This document shows positions 10,001 to 26,589 of a stretch of DNA of 64,000 nt, piece by piece (position 1 is the first letter of the stretch; each line of letters starts with the position of its first letter). Source of the DNA: Mesostigma viride (lineage: Eukaryota > Streptophyta > Mesostigmatophyceae > Mesostigmatales > Mesostigmataceae). Where the stretch lies: NCBI GenBank assembly GCA_009746045.1, contig RPFO01000059.1:434501-498500 (forward strand), in the 5' to 3' direction. The notes below the pieces were generated by a model that did no database searches, had not been told where the DNA came from, and saw only the letters and a program-made list of their open reading frames with translations. The translations under genes and the position numbers were made by a program.

Positions 10001-12489
10001 ATGTCCCGCCGTCATCTCACCGAGGAGGAGCTAGCGTCGGAATGGCCGTTCCTGACTCGTGCACAAGTACGGGAGTTCAAAGACGCGTTTGGAATCTTCG
10101 ACAGGGATGGAGGCGGCTCGATCACGACGACGGAGCTGGGGGACGTCATGAAGTCGTTGGGGCAGAAGCCGACGCAGGCCGAGCTGGAAGCCATGGTCAG
10201 GGAAATCGATGCCGACGGGAACGGGGAGATCGATTTTCCGGAATTCTTGACGTAAGTGGGCGCAGGAGTTCGGTGTACGCTCTCCTCACCGCATGTATCT
10301 TACATGCTGTCGTCGGTACAAGGGACGAGCTCGCTTGTCTATCCATGCCTGCGCTCTTCGTTCACCTTCTAACGGTTTTGTTCATCTTCTAACGGCTTCG
10401 TTCATCTTCCAACGGCTTCGGTCATCTTCTAACAGCTTCGCTCATGTGTACGGCTTCTTGCATCTGTATGGCCTTTTTGCACGTGTATAGCTTTGTGTGT
10501 CCTAATGACTTGGTGTGTCCGTGTGGCTTCTGTATGACATCTGTGTGATCTCGACATGGCTTTTGTGCGGCTTCGGCGTGACTCCTGTGTGGCGCGTCGT
10601 GCCGGCCGGCAGCATGATGCTGCGCAAGATGAACGCGGGCAACCCTCAGAAGGAGCTGATGGACGTGTTCATGGTGTTTGACAAGGACGGCAGCGGAACC
10701 ATCAGCGTGGACGAGCTGCGCGCGGCCATGAAGGTACGGGATGGTGGTATCTAGCACGTTGTCAGCGTGTGGAAGCTGCGCGCCGCCATGAAGGTGGGTG
10801 GTGATGGTAACTCAGTGAAATTTTTTGTACAATACTGGATTCGAGCACAGGACCTCTTGCTTGATGTCGCGACTATAGGGGTCTCCTTATCCAAAGGCAA
10901 CCCAATTCATTAATTGGTTGATTAATCGATTCATTAATTAATTAGTTACATAGCTGATTGATTAGCACGTGACTGCGTCACACGGGTGCCAATACAGAGT
11001 AATGGAACTTCAACCTCTATCCACAATGAGGAGGTGGGAGGGAGCCCTAGCTTCTCTCACTGCCACAATTACGTGGGCAGGCCACAGAGCGCTCTCTCCA
11101 CAGCAGGGTGCCGGGGCGCAACACTGTGGGTGCAATACAACATGCAGTACGTTAAGTGTGCTGACGGATAGCTTAATGCATCCCAAGCTACAGCCCAACT
11201 GCAAAAAAGCTCTTTACCGGAGAGCGGTGCAAGTGCGTCCGAAATTCTCCAATATGAACCAGTGGATCGAATCTTACTGCTAGCCCCACGGGGGCGGATG
11301 GGAGTAGGAGTACTACTCACGGGGTCACGCGGGCGGAAGCCGTGCAAAGGTGACTCCTGCTTGACCACGGCTGCACTCTGGACCTCCACAAGTTAGTGTG
11401 TTGAAGCGGCGTGCCGCCATGAAAATGGGTGGTCAGTAGTTAATATGAAGGTGGGTGTCGGTGGGTGGATGTATGATCGGGTGACAGCCGCCATGCATTT
11501 ACGGGATGGTGGCAGTTGATACATTGGGTGCGGAGCAACTTGCTGTAAGTGGGGGATGGTGGCAGTTGATACATCGGGTGCGGAGCAACTTGCTGTAAGT
11601 GGGGGATGGTGGCAGTTGATACATTGGGTGCGGAGCAACTTGCTGTAAGTGGGGGATGGTGGCAGTTGATACATTGGGTGCGGAACAACTTGCTGTAAGT
11701 GGGGGATGGTGGCAGTTGATACATTGGGTGCGGAGCAACTTGCTGTAAGTGGGGGGTGGTGGCAGTTGAATATTGGGTGCGGAGCAACTTGCTGTAAGTG
11801 TGGTATATGCGCGGCCATGCCGCGATTGGATGGAATGCATGGGCGTTATTCGGCCATGCCGTGTGGGTGATGTTACGTCCCCAGTATGATCATCTGCACC
11901 CAACGCGATGCATGCCTTGATGCTTGGGCACCGCCGGTGAGGTGGCGAGAGATTGAGCGCGGCGTCCCTGTTGCTGGGTTCCTCGCTTGCTGTCATGGTG
12001 GCTTCTTAAGAAGAGAGCTGCTGCTCATCTCCCGGTGGATGGGTACTGTGCTTGCCGTACCTTCGTTCAGTGGTTACAGTGCTGCGTTGTGATGTGTGCA
12101 TGAGCGCGGTGTTGTGGATGAGCGCAGGGGTGCTGTGTTGCGACTCATGCAGGGTTGCAATGTTTGGGATAATAACGTTGGTACTGTGTTTATGATACTT
12201 GCCAGTAGGTTCTCTGCTCTGTGCTCTGTCTATGCTTATAGCTTGTAGGTTACGTGCTTCACCAGAAAGAACTGCCCCCGCCCATGGCACTCTGCCCTGC
12301 GTTTCTAAACGTCATGTTGGGTAGATGCCCTCCCCCCTACCCCTACTGCCCCCCTCCCCGCCCCCCTTGCAGGTGATCGGTGAGAAGCTGACGGATGCGG
12401 AGATTGAGGACGCGATAAAGCTGGCTGACGTGAGCGGGGATGGGGAGGTGGACTACGACGAGTTCATCCAGTTCATCTTGGCCGATTGA
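10001..12489 (+). CDS. Calmodulin-like EF-hand protein, 3 exons
   Basis: Exons 10001-10251, 10613-10733 and 12373-12489 join in frame to 162 residues (489 nt with stop). All splice borders are GT/AG; the first join completes the codon ACC for Thr84. Four canonical EF-hand loops are visible: [12 protein letters not shown] (34-45), [12 protein letters not shown] (70-81), [12 protein letters not shown] (107-118) and [12 protein letters not shown] (143-154). Each starts with Asp and ends with the bidentate Glu, so all four sites look competent for Ca2+. Length and spacing match calmodulin, with a short N-terminal extension before [13 protein letters not shown]. The expected role is a cytosolic or flagellar Ca2+ sensor. 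It differs from true calmodulin at several usually invariant positions, so a calmodulin-like protein is the safer name. The second intron (1.6 kb) holds decayed copies of the exon 2 end and a 50-bp minisatellite. Confidence 0.93.
10836..11240. repeat. Short dispersed element related to 43745-43887
   Basis: Two blocks are shared with 43745-43887: one around gattcgagcacaggacct, with tgatgtcgcg and tctcctta nearby, and one around ctctttaccggagag. In this copy they are separated by about 300 bp of other DNA. The first block reads like the reverse complement of a tRNA B box, so a tRNA-derived SINE is possible. It lies in intron 2 of the calmodulin-like gene. Confidence 0.45.
11511..11805. repeat. 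50-bp minisatellite, 6 copies
   Basis: The unit contains acattgggtgcggagcaact then tgctgtaagtgggggatggt and gcagttgat. Copies begin at 11521, 11571, 11621, 11671, 11721 and about 11771, with one or two differences each. It sits in intron 2 of the calmodulin-like gene. Each unit carries a potential splice donor (TGTAAGTG). Confidence 0.95.
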
Positions 12490-13461
12490 CATAGATCAAT
12501 GAGACAGCCAGTGACAGGTGTTTATCCTGCCGGATTGACAGGTGTGAGGTGTTAAAATGGTTCCTCCCGTTCGACTGATGAATAGCAAACAAGGGTCATC
12601 CTGGCAGACTGGTGGTTGCCAGAGGTTCATCCTGGCCGACTGATGCAGGGGCCGTTTGACAAGTGCCAGTAATCAAGGTTCATCCTTGCTGATCGATTCC
12701 TATAGAATGCAGTTGAGAGCAACGGAGGCATGTGTTCTTGTCAAGTGGTGTGTCCCGGGATCACGGCGCCAGATAATAACGCCTGCATTGGCTGTTTGAC
12801 AGGTGTCCATTGACAAGGTTCATACTGGCTGATTGATGTGTGGTTTGTGCTTGATGGGGTTAGGGGGGTGGGGCGGGGAGGAACGCCTGCCATGCTGCCT
12901 GGCTGGAGCCAGCTGTTGACGAAGATCAGGATTTCGGCCCAGTGATCAGTGGGGCCAGGCAGCTAACCTTGGGTAAAATTGCCCTGGATGGGCAGCCACC
13001 AGTCACTGTGTATGTGTACTTTACCGCCTATGTGGTGCAGGCGGAGCTCCTTTCTATGGATGTCCAAAGCAAGCGGGGACGCTAGCACCCGACACCCATG
13101 CTTTCTACCAGAAATGCAGTAAGACTTGGGATTTTAACCAGGGATGCACGACGTACAAAAGGCCATGGTGCGCGCATCACTGTGGCACAATATTTGTGGT
13201 CATCATAACCAGTATCAGTAACCAGATCAGTACTGCATAGTTGATCGATCGATGTGCGAGAGATCGACAAACTTTTGAAAATGATTATTTCGATTCCATG
13301 CAGGGACACTTTGATTTTGCAGTATTATACGTACCCAGTGTCGTTTTGCTTAATCACTGAGACAAAGCAGGCCTTCATGCGGGTACCAAGAAAAAAAAAC
13401 GGCAAACCCTTGTACACAATTTAGAAGGACAGCATGTCAAGAACGGCTCCAATGTAAAGCA
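12490..13461. other. Convergent intergenic region with echoes of calmodulin exon 3
   Basis: This lies between the stop of the calmodulin-like gene and the stop of the CPBP gene. At about 12521, 12559, 12593, 12624, 12677 and 12817 there are decayed copies of the last bases of exon 3 (ttcatcttggccgattga). No other gene seen. Confidence 0.6.
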
Positions 13462-18750
<5,289 letters not shown>

Positions 18751-18989
18751 GGCATGACGCCAGCGGTTGGGGTGGAGGGTGGGGGGTGGAGGGAGGTGGT
18801 ATGAAGAGACAGGCAACATGCACCAGTGTTTCAAAAGGGAAGCTTGACATGTGAGCTAACTCAGCCCCCCTATGATGGCTGCAGACATGTGAGCTATATC
18901 AGCTAAGATGTGTTTGATGGCGAGGGGCTCATCCACCGTTTTCGAGTGGCCAACATCTACAGGGTCTACAGGCTGGCAGCACATGGACC

Positions 18990-19180
18990 CGGTTCAACGT
19001 GATCGAAAACCAACCCCTCTGGTAGGGCTGCGTTGCTCGTGGCATTACTATTAGTAGTTCTAGCGACAACTGGCGACGTGATCGGAAACCAGTTTCGTTG
19101 GCAGGGGCTGCGTTGCTCGTGGCATTACTATTAGTAGCTCTAGCGACAACTGGCGACGTGATCTGAAACCAGCCCCTTTG
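18990..19180. repeat. 72-bp tandem repeat, about 2.6 copies
   Basis: The unit includes gctgcgttgctcgtggcatt and ctagcgacaactggcgacgt. Copies begin near 18996, 19068 and 19140. It lies just upstream of the CPBP gene start, in the spacer between it and the divergent HMA gene. Confidence 0.85.
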
Positions 19181-21281
19181 GTAGTTGACACGGGGTAGTG
19201 TTGGGCGGCTTCGACGGAGAAATGGAGAGACAGGGTGGGTGGGTGGGTGGGTGGGTGGGATAGGGGTCAAGGATGGATTGCTGGATGCGCGCACAAATAG
19301 AGAGAATGGGTGTGAAACAGAGGGTGAAAGGAGAGAGCTTCGCGTAAGGGAAGATCACGTAAGGCACGCAACGCAGGACCAGGTTGCGGGGGCGTGTATG
19401 AGCAGCAACCTGGGGGACTCACTGTTAGCACTCCGTGGCATGACGAGGCATTACAGACTGTGGCCACGGACACGAACAGTCTGTGGTGTGGGCTCGTCTA
19501 CTAATTAAGGAGCATGCGATATCGCATCAGAGATGCACGTCAGCTATCCAATCAAGACAAGGGAGCTCGCTGCGGGTATACCGCACGAATTGCAAGGGGC
19601 CGACACACGGTCGAGCTGGCTGGGCGCGTATGGCATTGTGGCTTACCATCGACCGACCCTTCCATGAGGGTGCATGGGCTGGGAGTGTGTGGCAGGCTGC
19701 GTGATGTGAAGCGCTGTGGTCCGCCCGGGCGCATGGTCCATGATCGTTGCAACATGGCAGTCCGGCCCCACCAAGGCAGCCCCAGCCGGGGTGATGAAAT
19801 GCGACCCGAGAACAGGACAGCCAGGCATATCCAACCCAAGTTTACATAACGGATGTCAGTCAGTCTCGGGGGTGCTGATGGACGACAGCGCACTTGTAAT
19901 GGGAGAGGTGTTGATTGATGGGTAAGAAGTGGGTTGGGTCGCTCCAGTAGTGAAGCGGCTGACATGGCGCATTAACGGCATCGAAAGCAAAAGCCTAATG
20001 TGGTCAGAAGCTTTACCACAGGAAGCGGTAGGCTGCCTCTCTGTTACCAGTGCAACCGAATGTGTCCTTTTTGCGAGGAGTTGGACCGAAGGATACCTGC
20101 CCGTGTGCAAGGCAAGCCTGCCTCTGTGACTCAGTGCAGGCTTCGTGGAGATAAAGAGAGACGCGGGTGCTTCGTTCGGTAAAGGATGCATAGAGACATA
20201 GGGCATTGGCTGACATGGAGAGCGAACGAGCACGCCGGACCTAAACACACTTAAGCCACAATATCCATCTGCGGCTCTAGTAATGGAAGATTTGAAACGC
20301 CTACCCACTTGAAATGGGGCGTACTCACCTTGTAGACGACCGTCTGTCATTAGCGGCAAGACCAGTTGATTTCTTACTCAGGACTGGTCGTGATGGAGAG
20401 TGTAGGAAGAATGCTCTGCAATTGGCAGCAGCCATGAGCCAGTCAAACTGCAAACGTAGTGCGGAATGCGCTTGCCTTCGATTCAGATAAAACGAATGGG
20501 CAAATTTACACGGTCATGTTGAACCCCTAATTCAGCCGCGCTCGGTAGACAGCGTTCCCCTCAAACCCGACAGAATGGAAATGATCTGGGAAATTTCGCT
20601 TTTGCACGACAATGTGAAGATCACCAAGGCTCTGAAGCAAATATATCAAAAGGAAAGCGCAAATCCGTCAATGGATTGCGATGAAATGTGCCACAGGCGT
20701 AAAAACTATAAACTGCACTGGTGCCCACAGGGGTGCTTGCATTCAGGCAAAATGGATAGACTTGTTTCAGCCTTTGTAGACACTTACGCACAACACAAAC
20801 ATTACTGTACAGTACATTACTGTATGAGGTCTGCTCGATTATCCGGTTTTCATCAGTCCCAGGTCAGTCCTCAAAAGCACGCGATAATGCTAGCGAGTAT
20901 AGTTCTTGGCTGGTTTGTACTCGGACTTCAATGGATTTACATGGACGGATTGCACGTATCGGCACTGCGGAAACCCTCAAAAGTGCGATAAATCCAATGG
21001 CAACAGGATGGCAACCCCTTTTCCGGTGAAATATCGTACCAGCTTATCAGTACACTTGTCCCAAAGATGAGCGCGTTGCCGGAGCGAGCTTCAATTCGAC
21101 CGCATCCAGCATAATCCCCGTCGCCATTGATCGTGGGCCAACTGCCCAGGCTTAGAAGCGCAAGTCGCCATTGCAGATTCCTGTCCGCATCGGTGGCCTG
21201 CCTCGAGGAGCCAGCGGGGTGAAGGTCAATTTCCCCTGCGATTTGCCTAACAGTCCATTTTCAGCAGGTCTGCATTTCACC
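19181..21281. other. Divergent spacer between CPBP and HMA genes
   Basis: About 2.1 kb with a (GGGT)n run at 19224-19258 and no recognised gene. One plus-strand ORF of 138 codons (20575-20991) has a hydrophobic stretch (MLASIVLGWFVLGLQW) but no family signature and may be chance. Promoters for both flanking genes are expected here. Confidence 0.5.
20575..20991 (+). CDS. Uncharacterised ORF, 138 codons, doubtful
   Basis: An uninterrupted ATG-to-stop ORF. It contains several Cys and His residues (DCDEMCHRR, HWCPQGCLH) and one possible membrane segment near the C-terminus. I do not recognise it, there is no paralogue in the window, and no splice context supports it. It could be an exon, a transposon scrap or chance. 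Confidence 0.2.
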   Translation: MEMIWEISLLHDNVKITKALKQIYQKESANPSMDCDEMCHRRKNYKLHWCPQGCLHSGKMDRLVSAFVDTYAQHKHYCTVHYCMRSARLSGFHQSQVSPQKHAIMLASIVLGWFVLGLQWIYMDGLHVSALRKPSKVR

Positions 21282-21683
21282 ATGGCCTCATCAGCATCAG
21301 CGGTCTTGTTCTTCGGACGACTGGTTGTCACGGCATTGCCGTCCCAGCGTGCACGGCCAATTCAGCCATCAAAGCTGCGAGTTCCCATCGCACGCTGCAG
21401 TGTGGAAAATAGGCAGGTTGGCAAAGTTGGATTTTCTTCCATGCAAGGAGCGCTGGCCTTGATGCCCATGCCTGGACGTGTTGGATATGGCCGCGGGGCA
21501 CACGTGGTGTCGGCCACTGCCGGCGACGAGGGGGATGGGGACGAACTGGAGGTCGACATCAAGGTAAACCGCTGTGTTCTGCATATTGGATACTTTGATC
21601 TATGTGTTGTGGACGTCCGGATGTTGGGGTAGTGTGAGCGGGAAGTCTCTTCATTTACCCATGAGCTGCACGGAGCCATTTCT

Positions 21684-21729
<46 letters not shown>

Positions 21730-24700
21730 GCCGTTCCGGTAGTGATGAATCCGTCGTGGAGTTAATTAGATCACTCAGTTTCGTTGCTGTGCGGGAAAAC
21801 TGATTGCCTTTCAGTTCAGTTACAGCAAATCCTAATTGGCAAATTCTGAAGGGCAAACCTCGCCGTATTTGCCCCCCTTCTTCTAGGCCCCCCTGTGCGC
21901 TTGGAACCCTGTATCGCATCCTGCTCGAGGACAAGGCGTGTCAGCATAGACGGAGGCAACGGGGACTTTCCCCCCTGGTCCACGGGTCGCCCTGTAATCC
22001 TTCAATGCCGGCCGCCATGCCTGATCTGGATGAGTGTGCACTATGGACTGGCATGCACGTTGCAGGTGACCGGGATGGTGTGCGGCGGATGCTCTGGACG
22101 CGTGGAGGAGGCGCTCAAGGTGGGTAAGGGACAGCTTGCACACAATGGTGGGTAAGAGACAGCGTAGGACGTGCACTCGAGCAGAGCAGAGTGCTCGAGG
22201 TTGCGCGTTTGTGGTGGGTAAGGGGCGCAGCGCACATGATGCATCTTCTATGCATCACGCGTGGGATGGTAGACAGCATGGGGAAAACGCGCTCAGGGTG
22301 GATAAAGGTCAAAGCGGGTGAAGGTCGAGGTGGGTGAAGGTCAAGGTGGGTGAAGGTCACGGTGGGTGAAGGTCAAGGTGGGCAGGGTACATGCGCGAGT
22401 GGGTGTGCGCTAGTGTGTGTGCACTAATGCCCCAGCAGATGCTCTAGGTGGCTAGGTGGGTAACTGACACAGCACTCACCATGGGGCACCGGGGGTGGTT
22501 AGACGTGCCCTCGTGCGCAAGGCAGCGCTCGAGGTGGCCCGACGCAGCACGCGCACACTAGGCGTGGACGTGTGTGTAGTACCCTTTCAACCATGTGGCG
22601 TCGTTGGCCGTGGTCGTCTGATGTGCAACCATCGAGGAAGCCGGCCCAGCACACCGTTGGTGGGCTTAGGGGTCCCACCCATTGGTGGCGATGATGGGAT
22701 GGGCATGCTCACCGTGGGGGGACATCCACATGATGCTGGTGGGGGTGGTGACAGCAATTGGTGGTGGTGATGCTGCTGGTGGTGGTGACAGCAATCGGTG
22801 GTGGTGATGCTGGTGGTGGTCAATCAAAAGCACGTGACAGCATCCGGTTATCGTCCCTACATCTGGGTGTGACACTAAGGGATGGCCAAGGCACAGCCCT
22901 GTTGCCCATGTGCATCAGGATTGATCTCAAGGAGTACATCTGGTGGTCCTTCAACGCTGCATAGAACTGGGTGGCTTCGTTGCGTGCTGCAGTGGAGAGT
23001 CTCCCCCGCTTATGCATCTACACTCTGTAGATGTCTACCACAAATTTTCCTTCTGCTGCAGTGAGAATAATAATAACCGCGTAGACTAGACCTATATAAG
23101 CAGAAATAATAGCAGCAAAGTATTGTTATAGAAGTGAATTCCGAGCCGTAAAAGATCCTGAGCCGGTTGTAGGTCCTCTTGCGACTTTCCGTCCCCGGGG
23201 CCCGGGCATTTGTGCCCTTTGGCCAGTTTGGCCGCAGGCACGTGTAACAGAACTGCAGGATGCAATCGTTTTTCTAGGTATTTTTTTCCAGGTTAGTGGC
23301 TAGCTTTCCAATGTCCCCGAGATACCTTGTTTGTCTGGTTGCATACATGAAAAGTGGGCAGAGGGGTAGACGGGGGGTGGTCGGGTTGCAGGGTCAGCAT
23401 TGTGGGCCAGCTAATTGGTTTCCCAGGATGCGTTTTCCACGTGACCTCATGGCACGCCGCTTGCTTTTCCTACCATGGTGATGATGTCTATCAACATGCA
23501 GAACGTGGTGCCCATCCCATTTGTTAACCGACCCTCTTGACCTCACCCACCCACTCCCTGCCCACCTGCACCTGCCCGCCCACCCGCCCACCCACCATCT
23601 CCCCATTCCCCCCCCGTGTTGCGGCATCCCCTGGTCGTGCAGAAGCAAGCGGGGGTGGCCACGGTGCACGTGGACCTGGAGAAGGGGTTGGCAACTGTGA
23701 AGGTGTGGAGAGTGCCTACTGGGATAAGATGTACCCCGTTGTTGCGGCTCTCGTTCCGTCCCCAGCCGTTCTGTCCATCTGGTGTCCATGCACATGGTCA
23801 CTATGCACATAGTATCTATGCACATGGTCATGATGCACGTGGTCTGTGTGCACATGGTCATTATGCACATGGTCTCCGTGCACATTGCCCGATGTCTCTG
23901 CCCCCCTGACCCTGACGTATAGGGGTGTACATGCTTCCAGCAAGTGCTCATGGCATCGCAATCAGCGGGATGGCTGTTCATAGCTCGCAAACGTATCGGT
24001 GCAGCGTGTAGATACCCTGAAGGTTCTTATGGTCGCGTTGCTGATAAGCGTGCTGGCTGCACCTCCACGATCACTGCTGTGATTGCTGTCCTTTGTTAGC
24101 GCTATCTTCATGCTGGCAACATGTCATGCTGCTTGCTGCTATGTGGAAGCGCTGTCAACTGATTGTTGTCAGTCTACCGCGGCTGTGCATTGGTTTAGAG
24201 GATGAAGCAGCCGCATGCCCCTGGTTTGTCCACTGTGCAGCATGGAATGTTCGATAGCATGGACGGAGGTAACCTTGTGCACTGGTAGGGTAGCACTTTG
24301 CAGCCATGGATTGCCTCTCTCTTTACAGGAATCACATGCCCGAGGTGCCTTTGGATTGTACGTAGTCGGGCATTCAATGTAGGCTTGTATGGCAGCAGTT
24401 GGGAGGTTTCGAAAAGTGAATTGCGATATGCAGTTGTTAATTTTGCATGATGGCTGGGACCTTGGGTATGTCTGCTGGCTTGCCCTTGGGAAGTGCGGAA
24501 CAAGCACGCTGCTTACTTAGTTTTTCCTTTCCCCCCTCCCCCCCGCAGGACAAGAATGTCTAGGCGAGCTTACACAGCGCTTTTTTCCTTAACACCCCCC
24601 CCAGAATTTTGTGACCGCCACTCATTACTTACTGTACCATCACATGATCCCATTTTCCCACTTGTGTATCGTCCTTGCCCGCAGCTGGGTGCCAAGACCA

Positions 24701-24780
24701 TGGCGGAGGCAATGGACACCCTTCCAAAGCTTCTTACTGTTGTGGAAGACCTGGGCTTCCAGGCAGAGCCACTCATTTGA
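21282..24780 (+). CDS. Heavy-metal-associated (HMA) domain protein, probably plastid, 4 exons
   Basis: Exons 21282-21563, 22066-22119, 23643-23702 and 24685-24780 join in frame to 163 residues, all GT/AG and all phase 0. The HMA metal-binding loop is GMVCGGCSGRVEEALK (residues 97-112), with Cys100 and Cys103 as the CxxC copper ligands. It is followed by GVATVHVDLEKGLATVK (beta strand 2-3 region) and DLGFQAEPLI, the usual ending of this ferredoxin-like fold. Such domains carry or deliver Cu(I) or similar metals. The first 75 or so residues start MASSASAVLFFGR, are rich in Ser, Arg and Ala and poor in acidic residues, and end near HVVSATAGDEG, which suggests a chloroplast transit peptide. With a single HMA domain and no ATPase part, a soluble metallochaperone in the plastid is the best inference. 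The gene lies head-to-head with the CPBP gene. Confidence 0.87.
21684..21728. repeat. (GT)n microsatellite
   Basis: About 22 GT dinucleotides in intron 1 of the HMA gene. Confidence 0.97.
22120..22560 (+). repeat. Degenerate repeats of the HMA exon 2 end and donor
   Basis: Exon 2 ends gcgctcaag and runs into the donor gtgggtaagg. Related phrases recur downstream in intron 2: ggtgggtaagagacagc, ggtgggtaaggggcgcagc, gcgctcagggtggataaagg, ggtgggtaactgacacagc and gcgctcgaggtggcc. A 16- to 17-bp tandem of gtgggtgaaggtcaag lies at 22315-22385. Confidence 0.6.
22735..22835. repeat. GGT/GAT-rich degenerate repeat
   Basis: Repeats of ggtggtggtgatgctg and gacagcaat in intron 2 of the HMA gene. Confidence 0.8.
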
Positions 24781-25687
24781 TGGACATTTGACCACCAGGC
24801 CATCAGGCGCACCTTTATCACAAGTTTCGACTCCTTGTGGGCTACTGACATGAAGGGTGTCTCCCTGCCATGCTACTATCTAGACATGTGTTGTCTATCA
24901 ACACGGTACATGATAAGATGGCATGCAAGGGGGTGTGGCTGACAGACTATGTTAGTGACTGATTAGAACTGCTGAATCTGCCGCAGTAGTGCTGATAACA
25001 CAGATAGAGCGCAGGTTTTACTGCATAATTTTAAAAAATTTAGGCCCCATGACCTGGTGTTTACAGCACAGGTGTATTTGAGTCAAGTTCAGCTGGACAT
25101 CCATAAAGGTATATTTATTTGAAGCTGGCCGGCCATGCATGTAGTGTTCAAAGCAAGAACTATGTGTAACAGTTGTTTGTCAAATAATTATAACTGTGTG
25201 CACTCCCGTTTGGTAGTCACGGAGCACCGGCCAGAGTGCTTTTGATCCCTGCAAGAACTTGCATGTGCACAGCGGGCAGGGGGCAGAGACCCCGGCCCCC
25301 CTTCCCTCATGCCATGCACAGGTGCACGATCGGACCCATCAAAATGATGACTGATCTGGCATCGATCCCCTGTGCATGGGTGCAGTACGTACAAAGCTTC
25401 GACATAGCAAAAGCACGTAGCGCAGGTGCATGCATGCAGTAGGGCTGCCCCATGGTCCAGTGGCCACAGAAAGTTGTCTCACTTCGACGATCACATGGAA
25501 AGGCTTGGAGCTCATTCGATCGATCATGCAGAGGACTCACTTCGATCACATGGAAATGCTTGGAGCTCAAATTCGATCAGAGGCACCGGTTTGGGAGAGA
25601 ATAAAGTCCTCTCCCGGAGCCTGAGGGTTTTTTAGGGCATATTAATTAATTAAATTACACGTGTCTATTAATTAATTAATAAAAGGC
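24781..25687. other. Intergenic, no gene recognised
   Basis: Downstream of the HMA gene. A roughly 60-bp block containing cacatggaaaggcttggagc is duplicated with changes at about 25479-25590. A TTAATTAATTAA-type tract at about 25640-25682 marks the edge of the LINE mosaic to the right. Confidence 0.5.
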
Positions 25688-26471
25688 GAGCACCGCAAGC
25701 GCATGCTCCTCAAGGTCCTGGTCCTCACGGTGCTCACGTATGGCGCTGAGGCATGGACGCTCACGGACACGCTGGCGGCCAAGCGAAACGGCACGGTAAC
25801 CAGGATGCTCCGTCAGGCCCTGAAGGTAGGGTTTGACACGCATAGGCATCCAGAATCTTTGTACCAGGGCATGCCTCGCATTTCGGACGAGATTAGACAG
25901 CGTAGGATAGCATTCGTAGGACATCTTGCTTGCACCAGCCAGGTAGACACCGCCCTCGGTCTGGCCGGCCCACAGCGGCTTGGCCAGCCAGGACGGCATA
26001 TCCTGAACTGGCCTGGCCCTAAGGACATTCCTAAGAAGGTAGGCAAACATGTCATGACCATGATCAAGCATGCTGTTTCCGGCCCCACCGTCTAGGTCAT
26101 CTAGTCGCTCCACACGTAAGCCAGCCATAATTTCAATGCACAAGGATACACATTTCCATCACCATTCATCTTCATCATCCTGAACGACTCGAAAACGCGG
26201 AAAAGATAACGGCAGGCTCGAGCTACCATGGTCCGGATTCTCCCGATTTCTGGCCTGCGCTGGTTGTCTCTTTGATGTCATGACCTACCCACAGCAGTTG
26301 ATGGCTGACCTAGTGGTCCCAGCGCAGTTTGAAAATCGCATTCACTCCCTCTCTCTTGCTTGGACTGCTATGCAGGACAAGGGGAGGTGGAAAACCATTG
26401 TCCAGGCTCATACGCCCGCCCCTGTGGGCAAGCCCCCTCCCCCCAAGCGGAAGGGGCGCTGTGCTGAGTAG
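25688..26471 (+). pseudogene. LINE polymerase C-terminal fragment, split by a 215-bp insertion
   Basis: The left part reads EHRKRMLLKVLVLTVLTYGA then EAWTLTDTLAAK and RRIAFVGHLA, the typical post-RT region of RTE-like LINE polymerases. The right part (26286-26471) continues with DLVVPAQFENRIHSLSLAW and ends HTPAPVGKPPPPKRKGRCAE and a stop. The two halves match the uninterrupted copy at 29783-30495 (minus). They are separated by a short retroposon at 26060-26274 flanked by an 11-bp duplication. The fragment begins next to a TTAATTAATTAA tract and lacks the RT core. Confidence 0.75.
26060..26274 (-). mobile_element. 215-bp LINE-tail retroposon with target-site duplication
   Basis: In minus-strand sense it runs from CAAAGAGACAACC to GCATGCTTGATCAT. 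The 11-bp direct repeat atgtcatgacc flanks it at 26049-26059 and 26275-26285. The related LINE fragment at 29783-30495 has a single uninterrupted version of the target (atgccatgacc), so this is a filled site with a visible empty counterpart. Confidence 0.85.
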
Positions 26472-26589
26472 AATAAGTAGGGTTTTCTAGATTAGATTAG
26501 CTTAGAGTTAGATTAGTTCGGTTTCGCGGCTTTGCCCCCCCCTCCATCCATCCACGGGAATATGTGCCACATGATCTCCCAACGGAGTC

